Positions 1 through 9,311 of a stretch of DNA of 64,000 bases are shown here, piece by piece. Origin of the DNA: JBCCMQ01 sp039026235 (GTDB lineage: Bacteria > Pseudomonadota > Alphaproteobacteria > Rhodobacterales > Rhodobacteraceae); assembly GCA_039026235.1 (NCBI GenBank), contig JBCCMQ010000001.1, positions 1,075,027 to 1,139,026 on the forward strand, in the 5' to 3' direction. The first letter of the stretch is position 1, and the number at the start of each line of letters is the position of its first letter. The notes below the pieces were generated by a model. It was given only the letters and a program-made list of their open reading frames with translations. It was not told where the DNA came from and did not search any database. The position numbers and the translations under genes were made by a program.

Positions 1-358
1 GATCGCGGCCGGTACGCCGATTGAGGCGATATCGGAAGTGTCGCACACCGTTGCCGTGCCCGGCCAGATGCTGGACGGCGCCGGTCGACACTATGCCCTT
101 GAAGTCAAAGGCGATTCGATGATCGACGCCGGTATCAATGACGGGGATGTCGTGGTCATCCGCGAAGGCAACACGGCCGACAATGGCGATATCGTCGTGG
201 CCTTGGTCGAAGGACAGGAAGCCACGCTGAAACGGTTCCGCCGCAAGGGCAATGCAATCGCATTGGAAGCGGCCAACCCGGCCTATGAAACGACCATCTT
301 GCCCGAAGACAAGGTCAAGGTTCAGGGCCGTCTGGTGGGACTGATCCGCAGCTACTGA
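1..358 (+). CDS. lexA: LexA repressor, C-terminal part (5' truncated by window edge)
   Basis: This is the C-terminal S24 peptidase (autocleavage) domain of the SOS repressor. The reading frame is open from base 2, and the first residues (IAAGTPIEAI) contain the Ala-Gly self-cleavage bond, encoded around bases 8-13. The catalytic Ser is in GDSM (codon 116-118) and the catalytic Lys in TLKRF (codon 230-232), so the self-cleaving dyad is intact. The N-terminal winged-helix DNA-binding domain lies outside the window. The gene converges on comEC. In alphaproteobacteria LexA binds GTTC/GAAC-N7 repeats, and such a site is seen before uvrA in this window. Identity is secure; only the start is missing. 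Confidence 0.93.
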   Translation, partial: IAAGTPIEAISEVSHTVAVPGQMLDGAGRHYALEVKGDSMIDAGINDGDVVVIREGNTADNGDIVVALVEGQEATLKRFRRKGNAIALEAANPAYETTILPEDKVKVQGRLVGLIRSY

Positions 359-389
359 TCGGCGCGTTCTGCAATTACGCATATCCCGG

Positions 390-2459
390 TCAGAAGGGCC
401 TTGGCCGTTCTCTGGGCGTGTTCCATGGTCTGCGGCCGCTCTGCTCGGCGGCCGTCGTCAGTTTCGGGCCTTCGTCGGTCAGGCGAACGGCCACGGCGCC
501 GCTTTCTGACAGGACGCTCGCATCGAACAACCGGCAGGGGTCCCCCGCCAATGGGTCCAAGCGAACTGAGCTAATCACCCAGCTGCCACCGGTACAAACG
601 CCAGGCCAGGCGGCTGCGCCGGATTTGCCGGTGATGTGATGCAAGACGAGCCCGCCGTATTCTGCCGTGCGCACGCCGCGCGGCCCGGAGAAGAGCGGCC
701 TTTCCGCCGCCGCCTGCATGGCCGCAGGGTCGCCGTCGTTCTCTAACCAAACCCGGGCCACGAACCGATCACCGGATGGCTTTGACAAGGCGCGCCCGTC
801 TTGGGTCATCACACCCACCATTCCACCCGTGGGCGAAATCAGCAGTGCCGGACGCTCGGCCGCGAACCAGAACGCGAAACCCGCCAGCACCACGGCCGGC
901 CCCGCCCAACGCGCCCTACCGTGCCAAAGGACAAAGATCAGGAACCCCAGCGTCAGCAGCGGCAACACCTGGGCGTCCGGCGCCGGCACTTTGATAACCG
1001 ATGCGTCGAAGCCCGCGACCATTTCGGCCACGCCCAGGATCCACTGGCAGGCCCAGCGCATCACCTCAAGCGGGATCCAGGCCAGCCCCAGGGGCGCCAG
1101 AACCGCCGCGATGACGGCCGAGGGAATGACAAGCGCGCCCATCAAAGGAACCGTCGTTAGATTGGCGATCAGCCCAAACTGGGCAATCTGGTTGAAATGT
1201 GCAGCACCAAAGGGGGCCGTGGCCAAACCCGCAACGGCGGACGAAATCACCAGAGACGCGGCCGCCTGAACCGGCCCCCGCCCCCGTGTCCAGGGCTTAT
1301 CGCGGAGCCATGCAAAGACCGCAACCAAAGCGGTTGTGGCCGCAAAGGACATTTGAAATCCGGGCGAGACAAGGCTTTCGGGCTGCCAGATCAGGATCAG
1401 AACCGCCGCCATTGCCACCGCCCGCAGGGTCAGCGCGCGGCGGTCCATCAGCACCGCACCCAGCATTACAGCGACCATGATAAAGGCGCGCTCGGTCGCG
1501 ACATTCCCGCCGGACAGCGCGAGATAGAATGCGCCTGCGGCAAAGGCCGCCAGGGCGGCGCATTTCTTGATCGGATAGCGCAGCGCGACATAGGGCACCG
1601 CCGCCAGCCCGACCCGGACGGCACCAAAGACGAAACCTGTCAACAGACCCATATGCAGCCCGGAAATGGCAAGCAAATGGGCGAGATTTGACGCCCTCAG
1701 ATTGGCCAGCGTCTCCTGTCCGACGCCAGAGCGATCCCCGGTCAGCACGGCGGCCGCGAAACCGCCCGCCTCCCCGGGAATGGACCGGCGGACATAGGCG
1801 CTGATACGAAAGCGCAGGTCAGTGATCCAAACCGCCGGACCGGTGTTCGATGGACGCTCCAGCCGCAGAACCGGTGTCCGCGTATATCCGACACCGCCCA
1901 GTCCGAGAAACCATGCGTGACGCCTGAAATCGAACCCTCCAGGCTCGGCCGGTCCGGGCGGTGGCGAAAGATGCCCCGTCAGGATCAGGACGGACCCCGG
2001 TGTGAAATCCGGTGTCTCGGTCTTCGCGTGAAGCGACACGCGAACGCGGCGCGGGGTATCTTGTGGCGGGATGCCCTTTAACACCACCCGGTCCAGGGTC
2101 AGGCGTTTCCGGTCGGTGCTAGACCGGTCGAGACCAACGAGGCGCCCCTCAATCGGTCCGTAGTAGCGGTATTCCAGCACCGGCCCCGCGACACTCTGCG
2201 CCCGTGCGATGCCAAGCAGAAGCCCCGCGACCATAAGACAGCCGGCCATCAAGGCCAGTCCCCGCGCATCCCGCAGGCGCAGCGCACCGATGCAAAGGGC
2301 AATACCTACGATAGCAAGCGTCGCAACGGTGATGCGGCCCGGTTCGACAAGAAGCGCGAAATAGCTGCCAATCCCGCATGCCAGGCACACGGGCGCCCAC
2401 GGGAACAGATAGCCCCGCTGTGCCTCGACCGCCTGGGCCCATTGCCGGATCAGGGTCAC
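390..2459 (-). CDS. comEC: ComEC/Rec2 family DNA uptake channel protein, without metallo-beta-lactamase domain
   Basis: Polytopic inner-membrane protein of the ComEC/Rec2 family, the channel that passes single-stranded DNA during natural transformation. The N-terminal membrane and OB-like region (DUF4131 type) is followed by the Competence domain with the family motif HLLAISGLHMG. Many hydrophobic helices run to about residue 540. The C-terminal part is short and lacks the HxHxDH metallo-beta-lactamase domain of Gram-positive ComEC, which is usual in alphaproteobacteria. The open frame extends to 2618 and would overlap gltX. I place the start at GTG 2459, just before the conserved AQRGYLFPW segment; ATG 2534 is the alternative. 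Divergent from gltX. Family sure, start unsure. Confidence 0.85.
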   Translation of the reverse strand: MTLIRQWAQAVEAQRGYLFPWAPVCLACGIGSYFALLVEPGRITVATLAIVGIALCIGALRLRDARGLALMAGCLMVAGLLLGIARAQSVAGPVLEYRYYGPIEGRLVGLDRSSTDRKRLTLDRVVLKGIPPQDTPRRVRVSLHAKTETPDFTPGSVLILTGHLSPPPGPAEPGGFDFRRHAWFLGLGGVGYTRTPVLRLERPSNTGPAVWITDLRFRISAYVRRSIPGEAGGFAAAVLTGDRSGVGQETLANLRASNLAHLLAISGLHMGLLTGFVFGAVRVGLAAVPYVALRYPIKKCAALAAFAAGAFYLALSGGNVATERAFIMVAVMLGAVLMDRRALTLRAVAMAAVLILIWQPESLVSPGFQMSFAATTALVAVFAWLRDKPWTRGRGPVQAAASLVISSAVAGLATAPFGAAHFNQIAQFGLIANLTTVPLMGALVIPSAVIAAVLAPLGLAWIPLEVMRWACQWILGVAEMVAGFDASVIKVPAPDAQVLPLLTLGFLIFVLWHGRARWAGPAVVLAGFAFWFAAERPALLISPTGGMVGVMTQDGRALSKPSGDRFVARVWLENDGDPAAMQAAAERPLFSGPRGVRTAEYGGLVLHHITGKSGAAAWPGVCTGGSWVISSVRLDPLAGDPCRLFDASVLSESGAVAVRLTDEGPKLTTAAEQSGRRPWNTPRERPRPF

Positions 2460-2532
2460 ACTTGTTCTCGCAAATGAGGCTCTGTATTGGCTCAACCTCT
2501 GTGAACATGGTTTCCAAAAGGTTAACCCGCCC

Positions 2533-3942
2533 ATGACCGATACGCCCGTCGTCACCCGCTTTGCGCCATCACCCACCGGCTTTCTGCATATCGGTGGCGC
2601 GCGCACGGCGCTGTTCAACTGGCTCTACGCCCGGGGCCGGGGCGGCCGCTTTCTTCTGCGCATCGAAGACACCGACCGGGCCCGGTCGACCGAGGAAGCG
2701 ACCCGCGCAATCCTCGACGGGATGGACTGGCTGGGCCTTGACTATGACGGCGAGGCGATAAGTCAGTATTCGCGGGCCGACCGCCACCGCGCCGTGGCGG
2801 CTGACATGCTGGCCTCGGGCAAGGCCTACAAGTGCTTTTCCAGCCAAGAAGAGATTGCCGACTTTCGCGAAAAGGCACGGGCCGAGGGCCGTTCGACATT
2901 GTTCCAATCGCCCTGGCGTGACATGCCTGCGGATCAGCACCCGGATCTGCCCTTTGCAATACGGCTCAGGGCGCCGCGCGATGGGGAAACCATCGTCGCC
3001 GATGTCGTGCAGGGCGATGTGATCACCCGCAACGCGCTGCTTGATGACATGATCCTGATCCGATCAGACGGGACGCCCACCTATATGCATGCGGTTGTTG
3101 TCGACGATCACGACATGGGTGTCACCCATGTGATCCGCGGAGACGATCACCTGAACAACGCCGCGCGTCAGGTTCAGGTCTATGCCGCCATGGGCTGGCC
3201 CGTACCGGTCTTTGCCCATATTCCGCTGATCCACGGACCCGATGGCAAGAAACTGTCAAAGCGGCACGGCGCACTGGGAATTGGCGAATATCGCACCATG
3301 GGCTATCCGGCGGCCGCCCTGCGCAACTATCTGGCGCGCCTGGGCTGGAGCCACGGAGATGATGAGGTCTTTTCAACCGAACAAGCGCTGGGCTGGTTCG
3401 ATCTGGACGCCATCGGCAAGTCACCCGCGCGTTTGGACTTCAAGAAACTGGACTACGTTTCGTCACAGAAGATTGCCCGCATGGACGACGCGATGCTGGC
3501 CGCCGAGGCGCAGGATTTTTCTGCCGCAGTGCGGAAAATTCCGTTCTCGGACGCACAGATCAGTGATCTCGAACGCGCAATGTACTGTTTGAAAGATCGC
3601 GCGAAGTCTCTTCCAGATCTTATTGATAAGGCACAGTTTGTTCTCACTTCGCGTCCGATCAACAGCGATGAGAAAGCGGCAAAAGCACTGGATCCAGAGG
3701 GTCGCGCACTGTTGGAGAAATTGACGCCGCAATTGCAAAGTGTTAGCTGGAAGCGCGAGGCGCTGGAGGCGCAGGTCGCCCAGGTCGCCGAAGCGCACTC
3801 TGTTGGGTTCGGCAAGATCGCGCAGCCTCTTCGGGCTGCGCTGGCCGGACGAACTGTCACCCCAAGCGTGATCGACATGATGCTGGTGATCGGGCGCGAA
3901 GAAACCCGCGTTCGGCTGACCGATGCAGCCCACCGAGACTAG
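2533..3942 (+). CDS. gltX: Glutamate--tRNA ligase
   Basis: Class I aminoacyl-tRNA synthetase that charges tRNA-Glu (and possibly tRNA-Gln in organisms using the amidotransferase route). The 469 aa length is normal for a bacterial GluRS. The HIGH signature is HIGG at residues 19-22 after FAPSPTGFL, and the KMSKS-type loop is KLSKR at residues 240-244. The C-terminal helical anticodon-binding domain is present. The start ATG sits directly after AACCCGCCC without a strong Shine-Dalgarno, but the N-terminus (TRFAPSPTGFLHIG) aligns with the family there. It lies upstream of gltA with a 66-bp gap, as commonly seen in this bacterial group. Alphaproteobacteria often carry two gltX paralogues, so the exact tRNA preference cannot be told from sequence alone. 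Confidence 0.95.
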   Translation: MTDTPVVTRFAPSPTGFLHIGGARTALFNWLYARGRGGRFLLRIEDTDRARSTEEATRAILDGMDWLGLDYDGEAISQYSRADRHRAVAADMLASGKAYKCFSSQEEIADFREKARAEGRSTLFQSPWRDMPADQHPDLPFAIRLRAPRDGETIVADVVQGDVITRNALLDDMILIRSDGTPTYMHAVVVDDHDMGVTHVIRGDDHLNNAARQVQVYAAMGWPVPVFAHIPLIHGPDGKKLSKRHGALGIGEYRTMGYPAAALRNYLARLGWSHGDDEVFSTEQALGWFDLDAIGKSPARLDFKKLDYVSSQKIARMDDAMLAAEAQDFSAAVRKIPFSDAQISDLERAMYCLKDRAKSLPDLIDKAQFVLTSRPINSDEKAAKALDPEGRALLEKLTPQLQSVSWKREALEAQVAQVAEAHSVGFGKIAQPLRAALAGRTVTPSVIDMMLVIGREETRVRLTDAAHRD

Positions 3943-3964
3943 ACGGTCTTGGCAACCTTACCCC

Positions 3965-3989
3965 GGCACCAGGCCGCAAAACCGGTGCC
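3965..3989 (+). other. Inverted repeat between gltX and gltA
   Basis: GGCACC (3965-3970) and GGTGCC (3984-3989) can form a stem with a 13-nt loop. It ends about 20 bp before the gltA start and has no T-tract. It could be a weak attenuator or a leader hairpin; no function is shown. Confidence 0.3.
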
Positions 3990-4008
3990 TCGTTATGGAG
4001 GAGTTCCC

Positions 4009-5304
4009 ATGGCCGAGACCGGTAAGTCCGCGACGCTGAGCTTTGACGATAAAACCATCGAGCTTCCGATCATGCGCCCGACGGCGGGCCCGGACGTCAT
4101 CGACATTCGCAAGCTGTACGCCCAGGGTGACGTCTTTACCTTTGACCCGGGTTTTACCTCGACAGCCTCGTGCGAAAGCTCGATTACCTTTATCGACGGC
4201 GACAAGGGTGAGCTATTGCACCGGGGCTATCCGATTGATCAGCTCGCATCCAATTCGCACTACCTCGAGGTCTGTTACCTCTTGCTTTACGGCGAACTTC
4301 CGTCCGCCGAGCAGCTTGAGGATTTCGAGAACCGGGTGACCATTCACACGATGCTGCATGAACAGATGCAAAATTTCTTCCGGGGCTTCCGGCGGGATGC
4401 GCATCCTATGGCGATTATGGTTGGTGTCGTGGGCGCAATGTCCGCCTTCTACCACGATTCGACCGACATCAATGATCCGTGGCAGCGCGAAGTGGCCTCG
4501 ATCCGCCTGATCGCCAAGATGCCGACGATCGCCGCCTGGGCCTATAAGTACTCTATCGGTCAACCCTTCGTTTATCCGCGCAACGACCTTGATTATGCGT
4601 CGAATTTCTTGCGGATGTGCTTTGCTGTTCCTGCCGAGGACTATCAGGTCAACCCGATCCTGAGCCGGGCCATGGACCGCATCTTCACGCTCCATGCCGA
4701 TCATGAACAGAACGCATCAACGTCGACCGTCCGGCTTGCGTCTTCGTCGGGCGCCAATCCGTTTGCCTGCATCGCTGCAGGTATCGCTTGTCTTTGGGGG
4801 CCAGCCCACGGCGGGGCAAATCAGGCCTGCCTTGAGATGCTGCGCGAGATCGGATCGCCAAACCGGATCCCGGAATTCATTGACCGCGCGAAGGACCGCA
4901 ACGATCCGTTCCGCCTGATGGGTTTCGGCCACCGGGTCTACAAGAACTTCGATCCCCGCGCGAAGGTCATGAAGGAAAGCGCCGATGAGGTTCTGAGCCT
5001 TTTAGGTGTCGAGAACAATCCGACGTTGCAGGTGGCCAAGGAACTGGAGCAGATCGCGCTGCAGGATCCCTATTTCGCCGAGAAGAAGCTGTACCCGAAC
5101 GTCGATTTTTATTCCGGTATCATTCTGGATGCCATGGGTTTCACCACGTCGATGTTCACGCCGATCTTCGCGCTGAGCCGGACGGTGGGTTGGATTTCGC
5201 AGTGGAAGGAAATGCTGGTCGATCCAACACAGAAAATCGGACGCCCGCGCCAGCTTTATACGGGCGCGACCTCGCGCGACTATGTGGATGTGGAAGACCG
5301 TTGA
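4009..5304 (+). CDS. gltA: Citrate synthase (type II)
   Basis: Condenses acetyl-CoA and oxaloacetate to citrate at the entry of the TCA cycle. The 431-aa length and N-terminal beta-rich extension match the hexameric, NADH-sensitive GltA class of Gram-negatives. The catalytic residues are visible: His in GPAHGGANQAC, His in MGFGHRVYKN and Asp in YPNVDFYSG. The frame is open from 3949, but the ATG at 4009 is preceded by a strong GGAGG Shine-Dalgarno (3997-4001) and begins MAETGKSATL, as expected for the family. It follows gltX and ends in a GC-rich hairpin. Identity is secure. Confidence 0.97.
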   Translation: MAETGKSATLSFDDKTIELPIMRPTAGPDVIDIRKLYAQGDVFTFDPGFTSTASCESSITFIDGDKGELLHRGYPIDQLASNSHYLEVCYLLLYGELPSAEQLEDFENRVTIHTMLHEQMQNFFRGFRRDAHPMAIMVGVVGAMSAFYHDSTDINDPWQREVASIRLIAKMPTIAAWAYKYSIGQPFVYPRNDLDYASNFLRMCFAVPAEDYQVNPILSRAMDRIFTLHADHEQNASTSTVRLASSSGANPFACIAAGIACLWGPAHGGANQACLEMLREIGSPNRIPEFIDRAKDRNDPFRLMGFGHRVYKNFDPRAKVMKESADEVLSLLGVENNPTLQVAKELEQIALQDPYFAEKKLYPNVDFYSGIILDAMGFTTSMFTPIFALSRTVGWISQWKEMLVDPTQKIGRPRQLYTGATSRDYVDVEDR

Positions 5305-5312
5305 AAACGGAT

Positions 5313-5340
5313 AGGCCCGCCCTGTCTGACGGGTGGGCTT
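5313..5340 (+). terminator. Terminator-like hairpin after gltA
   Basis: GCCCGCCC (5315-5322) pairs with GGGTGGGC (5331-5338), with one G-U pair and an 8-nt loop. It starts about 10 bp after the gltA stop. Only a short T stretch follows, so termination is inferred from position and stem stability. Confidence 0.5.
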
Positions 5341-5414
5341 AGGTCCGACAAGGAACCCGTAAATTGAGGTTCTTCCCAGCCTCTAAGCTTCAGCCAACAG
5401 GTCGCCGCGAAGCC

Positions 5415-6191
5415 TCAACGCCCTTCAAAATGCGCCGGCCGCTTTTCAAGGAAAGCCATTACGCCTTCCTGAAAATCGCGGGTTTTACCGCATCCGCCCT
5501 GCAGCCGCGCCTCAAGCGTCAGTTGCGTCTCAATGTCGTTGTCAAAAGACTTTCGCAGGGCTTCCTTGGCCCTCGAGTAAGCGGCCGTTGGTCCCTTTGC
5601 CAGCTGCAGCGCACGCGACCGCCAATGGGCCTCGAAGGCCTCATCGGGAACCGCTTCCCATATCATGCCCCAGTCGCTCGCCTGACGGGCGGTGACCGGC
5701 TCGGCAAAAAGGGCCGCGCCCATGGCCTTGGCGAACCCCATCTGTCGCGGCAGCCAATAGGTGCCGCCCGCATCGGGGATCAGGCCGATCCGGGTGAATG
5801 CCTGCAAGAACACGGCCGATTCCGTGGCGATCACGATGTCGGCCGCCAGGGCGAGGTTGGCGCCGGCACCCGCCGCTGGACCGTTGACTGCCGCAATGAT
5901 CGGAACGGGACAGTCGAAAATTGCCCGCAGCATCGGCTCGTATTCGTCGCGCAGGGTGCGTTCCAGATCTAGGTTCGCTGCATTGCCACGGTCGGCCAGA
6001 TCCTGGCCTGAACAAAACGCAGCGCCTGCACCAGTCAGAACCATCGCGCGCGCAAGCTCGGGCGCGCTGCGCACCACATGCAGGATCTCTGCGCGCATCT
6101 GTGTGTTCAGGGCGTTCATCTTGTCCGGACGGTTGAGCATCACAACGGCAATGTCGTCGGCGACTGTGACGTCAATGGCATCGTATTCCAT
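5415..6191 (-). CDS. Enoyl-CoA hydratase/isomerase family protein, PaaG-like
   Basis: Crotonase-fold enzyme acting on acyl-CoA thioesters. The oxyanion-hole segment GAAFCSGQDLADR and the active-site segment IGLIPDAGGTYWLPR (with the Asp of PDAGG) most resemble PaaG, the isomerase of phenylacetate degradation. Beta-oxidation enoyl-CoA hydratases usually carry Glu residues at both sites. No other paa gene is in the window, so the substrate is not proven. The frame is open to 6206, but ATG 6191 (MEYDAIDVTV) has a GGGA ribosome site about 9 nt upstream and fits the family N-terminus. It lies downstream of ccmH on the same strand with a 69-bp gap and may be a separate unit. Confidence 0.85.
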   Translation of the reverse strand: MEYDAIDVTVADDIAVVMLNRPDKMNALNTQMRAEILHVVRSAPELARAMVLTGAGAAFCSGQDLADRGNAANLDLERTLRDEYEPMLRAIFDCPVPIIAAVNGPAAGAGANLALAADIVIATESAVFLQAFTRIGLIPDAGGTYWLPRQMGFAKAMGAALFAEPVTARQASDWGMIWEAVPDEAFEAHWRSRALQLAKGPTAAYSRAKEALRKSFDNDIETQLTLEARLQGGCGKTRDFQEGVMAFLEKRPAHFEGR

Positions 6192-6260
6192 AGCAGCATT
6201 TCCCATATTCGCGCGGCGACAATGATCCAGCGCGCCAGAAAAGGAAAGCGGTACGCAGGG

Positions 6261-6716
6261 TCAGCTTTTCAGGATTTTGTCGAGCCGCGCCCGTTCTTCG
6301 TCGTTTAGATCGGGTGCCGCGTCCTCACGTATGCGCCCACGGCCGCGCACATAAATTGCGCCCGCACCGACCGCGGCAATCATCATTGCAGGACCGGCCA
6401 GCCACAGGATCAGATTGGCACCGCTCCGGTTCGGGCGCAGCAGCACATATTCGCCGTACCGGGCGGTCACAAAGGCAATGACGTCATCATCGCTGTCTCC
6501 GGCAAGAAGGCGTTCGCGCACCAGAAGCCGCAGGTCGCGGGCCAATTCGGCGTTGGATTCATCGATCGACTCATTGCGGCAGACGAGGCACCTGAGACCG
6601 GTCGAAATATCCCGTGCCCGCGCTTCAAGCGCCGGATCGTCCAGAACCTCATCGGGTTCAACGGCCATGGCGGCCACGGGCAGCCAGAGACAAAGAATGA
6701 CCCAGACAGATTTCAT
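6261..6716 (-). CDS. ccmH: Cytochrome c maturation protein CcmH
   Basis: Periplasmic, membrane-anchored thiol protein that takes part in reducing apocytochrome c CXXCH motifs before haem attachment. A signal peptide (MKSVWVILCLWLPVAAMA) is followed by the family motif LRCLVCRNESI with the CXXC pair near residue 43, and a C-terminal membrane helix. The 151-aa size matches the short CcmH/CycL form without the TPR (CcmI) extension. A longer in-frame opening reaches 6839, but ATG 6716 overlaps the ccmF stop by 4 bp (ATGA), which indicates translational coupling and fixes the start. No ccmG or ccmI is seen beside it. Confidence 0.93.
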   Translation of the reverse strand: MKSVWVILCLWLPVAAMAVEPDEVLDDPALEARARDISTGLRCLVCRNESIDESNAELARDLRLLVRERLLAGDSDDDVIAFVTARYGEYVLLRPNRSGANLILWLAGPAMMIAAVGAGAIYVRGRGRIREDAAPDLNDEERARLDKILKS

Positions 6717-8692
6717 TCCGCCGGCACGCCTCCTTTGACAGGACGGCTTCGCGCGGCACCCGCGCCCACCCGGTAACGCCGGTCGCTCAGGCTCAGGGCG
6801 CCGCCCAGCGACATGATAATGGCGCCGGCCCAGATCCAATTCGCCAGCGGTTTGACAAAGCTGCGCACCGCCCAGCCGCCTCCTTCCTGGCTTTCGCCGA
6901 TGACCACGTAGATGTCGCGCAGGATGCCATTGCGGATCGCCGCCTCGGTCGTGGGCATACCCGCGACCGGATAGAAACGACGCTCGGGTCTGAGCTCTGC
7001 CAGCTCGCGGCCGCCGCGACCGACCCCGATCACGGCCTGTGTGCTTTGGTAATTCGGACCGGCGATCCGTCCAACGTCCTTGAGCACAATCTCGTACCTG
7101 CCCACCGTGAACGGCTGGCCAATTTCTGCGACCCGGACATCTTCGACCTGCCAGGCCGTCAGGCCCGCAACCCCGGCCATGGTGACGCCGAAACCGGCAT
7201 GGGCAACGGCCCGACCCCAGTCCGACCGGGGCAGCCGCCGGATCCGGCCGAGACGCGACGCCAGATCTCCCCGCCCGGACCGGTGCCAGAGATCAATCGC
7301 TGCCCCCGCCACCAGCCAGGATGCCAGGGCCAGACCGATCGGGCCCAGGGCCGACCGATCCGTCTGGACCGCCCAGGCCAGCACAAGACAGGCCAGCGCC
7401 AGCACCACCGCCGGCCAGACCTGACCCAGCGCCTTGTCGATCTTCGCCCGTTTCCACGGCAACAGCACGCCCACCGGCAGGATCAGCGCCAGCGCCGTGA
7501 TGAAGGGCGTGAACGTCATGTCGAAATAGGGCGGCCCGACGCTGAGTTTGCGATCGAATGCCAATTCCGCCACCAGCGGCCAGACGGTTCCCACGAAAAC
7601 CACGAATGAGGCCACCGACAGAAGGATGTTGTTGGCCACAAGGGCGGTTTCGCGACTGACCACCGAGAATGCGCCACGTGCCTCCATTGAGCTGGCGCGC
7701 GCCGCGAACAGCGTCAGCGCGCCGCCCATGAACACCACGAGGATAGCCAGGATAAAAACGCCCCGCTCCGGGTCGTTGGCGAAGGCATGGACCGAGGTCA
7801 GAACGCCCGAGCGCACGATGAACGTACCTATCAACGAAAAGCCGAATGCCAGAATGGCCAGCAGAATTGTCCAGGCCTTAAGTGCCTCGCGTTTTTCGAC
7901 CACGGCGGCGGAATGCAACAGCGCCGCCGCGAAAAGCCAGGGCATGAAGCTGGCGTTCTCAACCGGGTCCCAGAACCAGAAGCCGCCCCAGCCAAGTTCG
8001 TAATAGGCCCACCAGGACCCCAGTGCGATGCCGATGGTCAGAAATAGCCAGGCCGCCAGCGTCCAGGGGCGCACCCAGCGGCCCCAGGCTGCATCAACGC
8101 GCCCCTCGATCAGCGCCGCCACGGCAAAGGAGAACGACATCGATAGCCCGACGTAGCCCAGGTAAAGAAATGGCGGGTGAAAGGCGAGCCCGGGATCCTG
8201 CAGAAGCGGATTGAGGTCCTGGCCATCAAAGGGTGGCTGAACGACACGAAGGAAGGGGTTGGACGTGAACAGGATGAACGCGAAGAAAGCGACCGAGATC
8301 ATGGCCTGCACCGATAGAACCCGCGCCCGCAACCGGGCCGGCAGATTGCCCCCAAACCAGGCGGCCGAGGCGCCGAACAGGGTCAGGATCAGAACCCAGA
8401 GCAACAGACTACCTTCGTGATTGCCCCAAACCCCGGTGATCTTGTAGATCAGCGGCTTGGCCGTGTGCGAATTCTGAATGACAAGGCTCAGCGAAAAATC
8501 TGAATTCAAGAAGGCATAGGTCAGGGCCGCAAAGCTGAAGCCGGTAAAGAAAAACTGGGCCGTTGCAGCGGGCTCGGCCACCGCCATCCAATTGGCCCAG
8601 CCCTTATGGGCGCCCCAAAGGGGCACGACGGACTGAACAATTGCCAACAGGAAGGCAAGTATCAGCGCAAAATGGCCAAGTTCGACGATCAT
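6713..8692 (-). CDS. ccmF: Haem lyase CcmF
   Basis: Large polytopic membrane protein that transfers haem from holo-CcmE to apocytochromes c. The 659-aa length is normal. The tryptophan-rich haem-handling segment (WGGFWFWDPVENASFMPWL) is present around residues 230-250, with conserved membrane histidines nearby. A large periplasmic loop precedes the last membrane helix. It is translationally coupled to ccmH. Its usual upstream partner ccmE is separated from it here by two lysis genes, an arrangement reported as a finding. Confidence 0.96.
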   Translation of the reverse strand: MIVELGHFALILAFLLAIVQSVVPLWGAHKGWANWMAVAEPAATAQFFFTGFSFAALTYAFLNSDFSLSLVIQNSHTAKPLIYKITGVWGNHEGSLLLWVLILTLFGASAAWFGGNLPARLRARVLSVQAMISVAFFAFILFTSNPFLRVVQPPFDGQDLNPLLQDPGLAFHPPFLYLGYVGLSMSFSFAVAALIEGRVDAAWGRWVRPWTLAAWLFLTIGIALGSWWAYYELGWGGFWFWDPVENASFMPWLFAAALLHSAAVVEKREALKAWTILLAILAFGFSLIGTFIVRSGVLTSVHAFANDPERGVFILAILVVFMGGALTLFAARASSMEARGAFSVVSRETALVANNILLSVASFVVFVGTVWPLVAELAFDRKLSVGPPYFDMTFTPFITALALILPVGVLLPWKRAKIDKALGQVWPAVVLALACLVLAWAVQTDRSALGPIGLALASWLVAGAAIDLWHRSGRGDLASRLGRIRRLPRSDWGRAVAHAGFGVTMAGVAGLTAWQVEDVRVAEIGQPFTVGRYEIVLKDVGRIAGPNYQSTQAVIGVGRGGRELAELRPERRFYPVAGMPTTEAAIRNGILRDIYVVIGESQEGGGWAVRSFVKPLANWIWAGAIIMSLGGALSLSDRRYRVGAGAARSRPVKGGVPAE

Positions 8693-8768
8693 GCACCGAA
8701 CCTATCCCGAGCCCGCGCTTGCGCCAATGGCATGCGCGCAGAAGTCGCGGAAACTCTGCGTCCCGGCG

Positions 8769-9311
8769 CTAGGCGGCGATTTCGCTGTTCTGGCGCTGCC
8801 AGGCATCCAGCGCCGCGTTCGGGCCGCTGGTGGGCTCACGTACGGGTCTAACGGGGCTGTCGACCAGCGCTTTGTCCGGCCGACGCGAAGCCTTTCGCGA
8901 TGCGGTCGGACCGGCGCTCCGGCTTTTCCGGAAGTAATGCGCCTCGCGCGCGCCGAAATAGAACGACACGATCGCCCCAAGCAGCCACCAGAGCTGATCG
9001 GGAACATGATCCAGCGCCGCCATCCGAAGGGCGAACTCTTCCGGCCAGGCCATGGCAAAGACGAACAGTCCAAGCGTGCCGAGGGCGAGCATCGGACGCG
9101 GCAGGCGGTTCAGGAAATCCACAAGGCGGTTCAGTACACCCGGGCGGACCACGGCGTATTCCGCCGTGAGTTGCGCCAGTGCGGCCTGCTGATAGGCCGC
9201 CTGTCTTTGAGCATCGGCCTCGGCATTCGGTCTGAAGGCGCCCGCCACGCCTTCGATCGCCGCGCCGGCGGCACCTAGGCCACCGCCGAAAAGCCAGCGG
9301 ATCAAGCCCAT
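8769..9311 (-). CDS. Holin of the GTA type (three-transmembrane holin family)
   Basis: Probable holin that lets an endolysin reach the cell wall. At 180 aa, it has a Gly/Ala-rich amphipathic N-terminus (MGLIRWLFGGGLGAAGAAIEG) and a middle hydrophobic helix (about residues 74-90). A second helix (LWWLLGAIVSFYFGA) is followed by a basic, proline-rich cytosolic tail. The pattern matches the holin family named for gene-transfer-agent release in Rhodobacterales. Its ATG overlaps the end of the upstream endolysin gene by 10 bp, so the two are surely co-translated. It lies 76 bp before ccmF. The family call comes from memory of motif and context, not a search. Confidence 0.8.
   Translation of the reverse strand: MGLIRWLFGGGLGAAGAAIEGVAGAFRPNAEADAQRQAAYQQAALAQLTAEYAVVRPGVLNRLVDFLNRLPRPMLALGTLGLFVFAMAWPEEFALRMAALDHVPDQLWWLLGAIVSFYFGAREAHYFRKSRSAGPTASRKASRRPDKALVDSPVRPVREPTSGPNAALDAWQRQNSEIAA

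Noticed and set aside
667..1269. Long plus-strand frames opposite comEC, uvrA, lpd, the oxidoreductase and other genes
   Set aside because: They are antisense shadows of high-GC genes with no family signal; the minus-strand products have clear motifs.
2461..2534. Possible SOS box in front of comEC/gltX
   Set aside because: GTTC and GAAC words occur but not with the N7 spacing, so no LexA site can be claimed.
5364..5972. Plus-strand frame opposite the PaaG-like gene
   Set aside because: No recognisable protein and no ribosome site; shadow of the hydratase.
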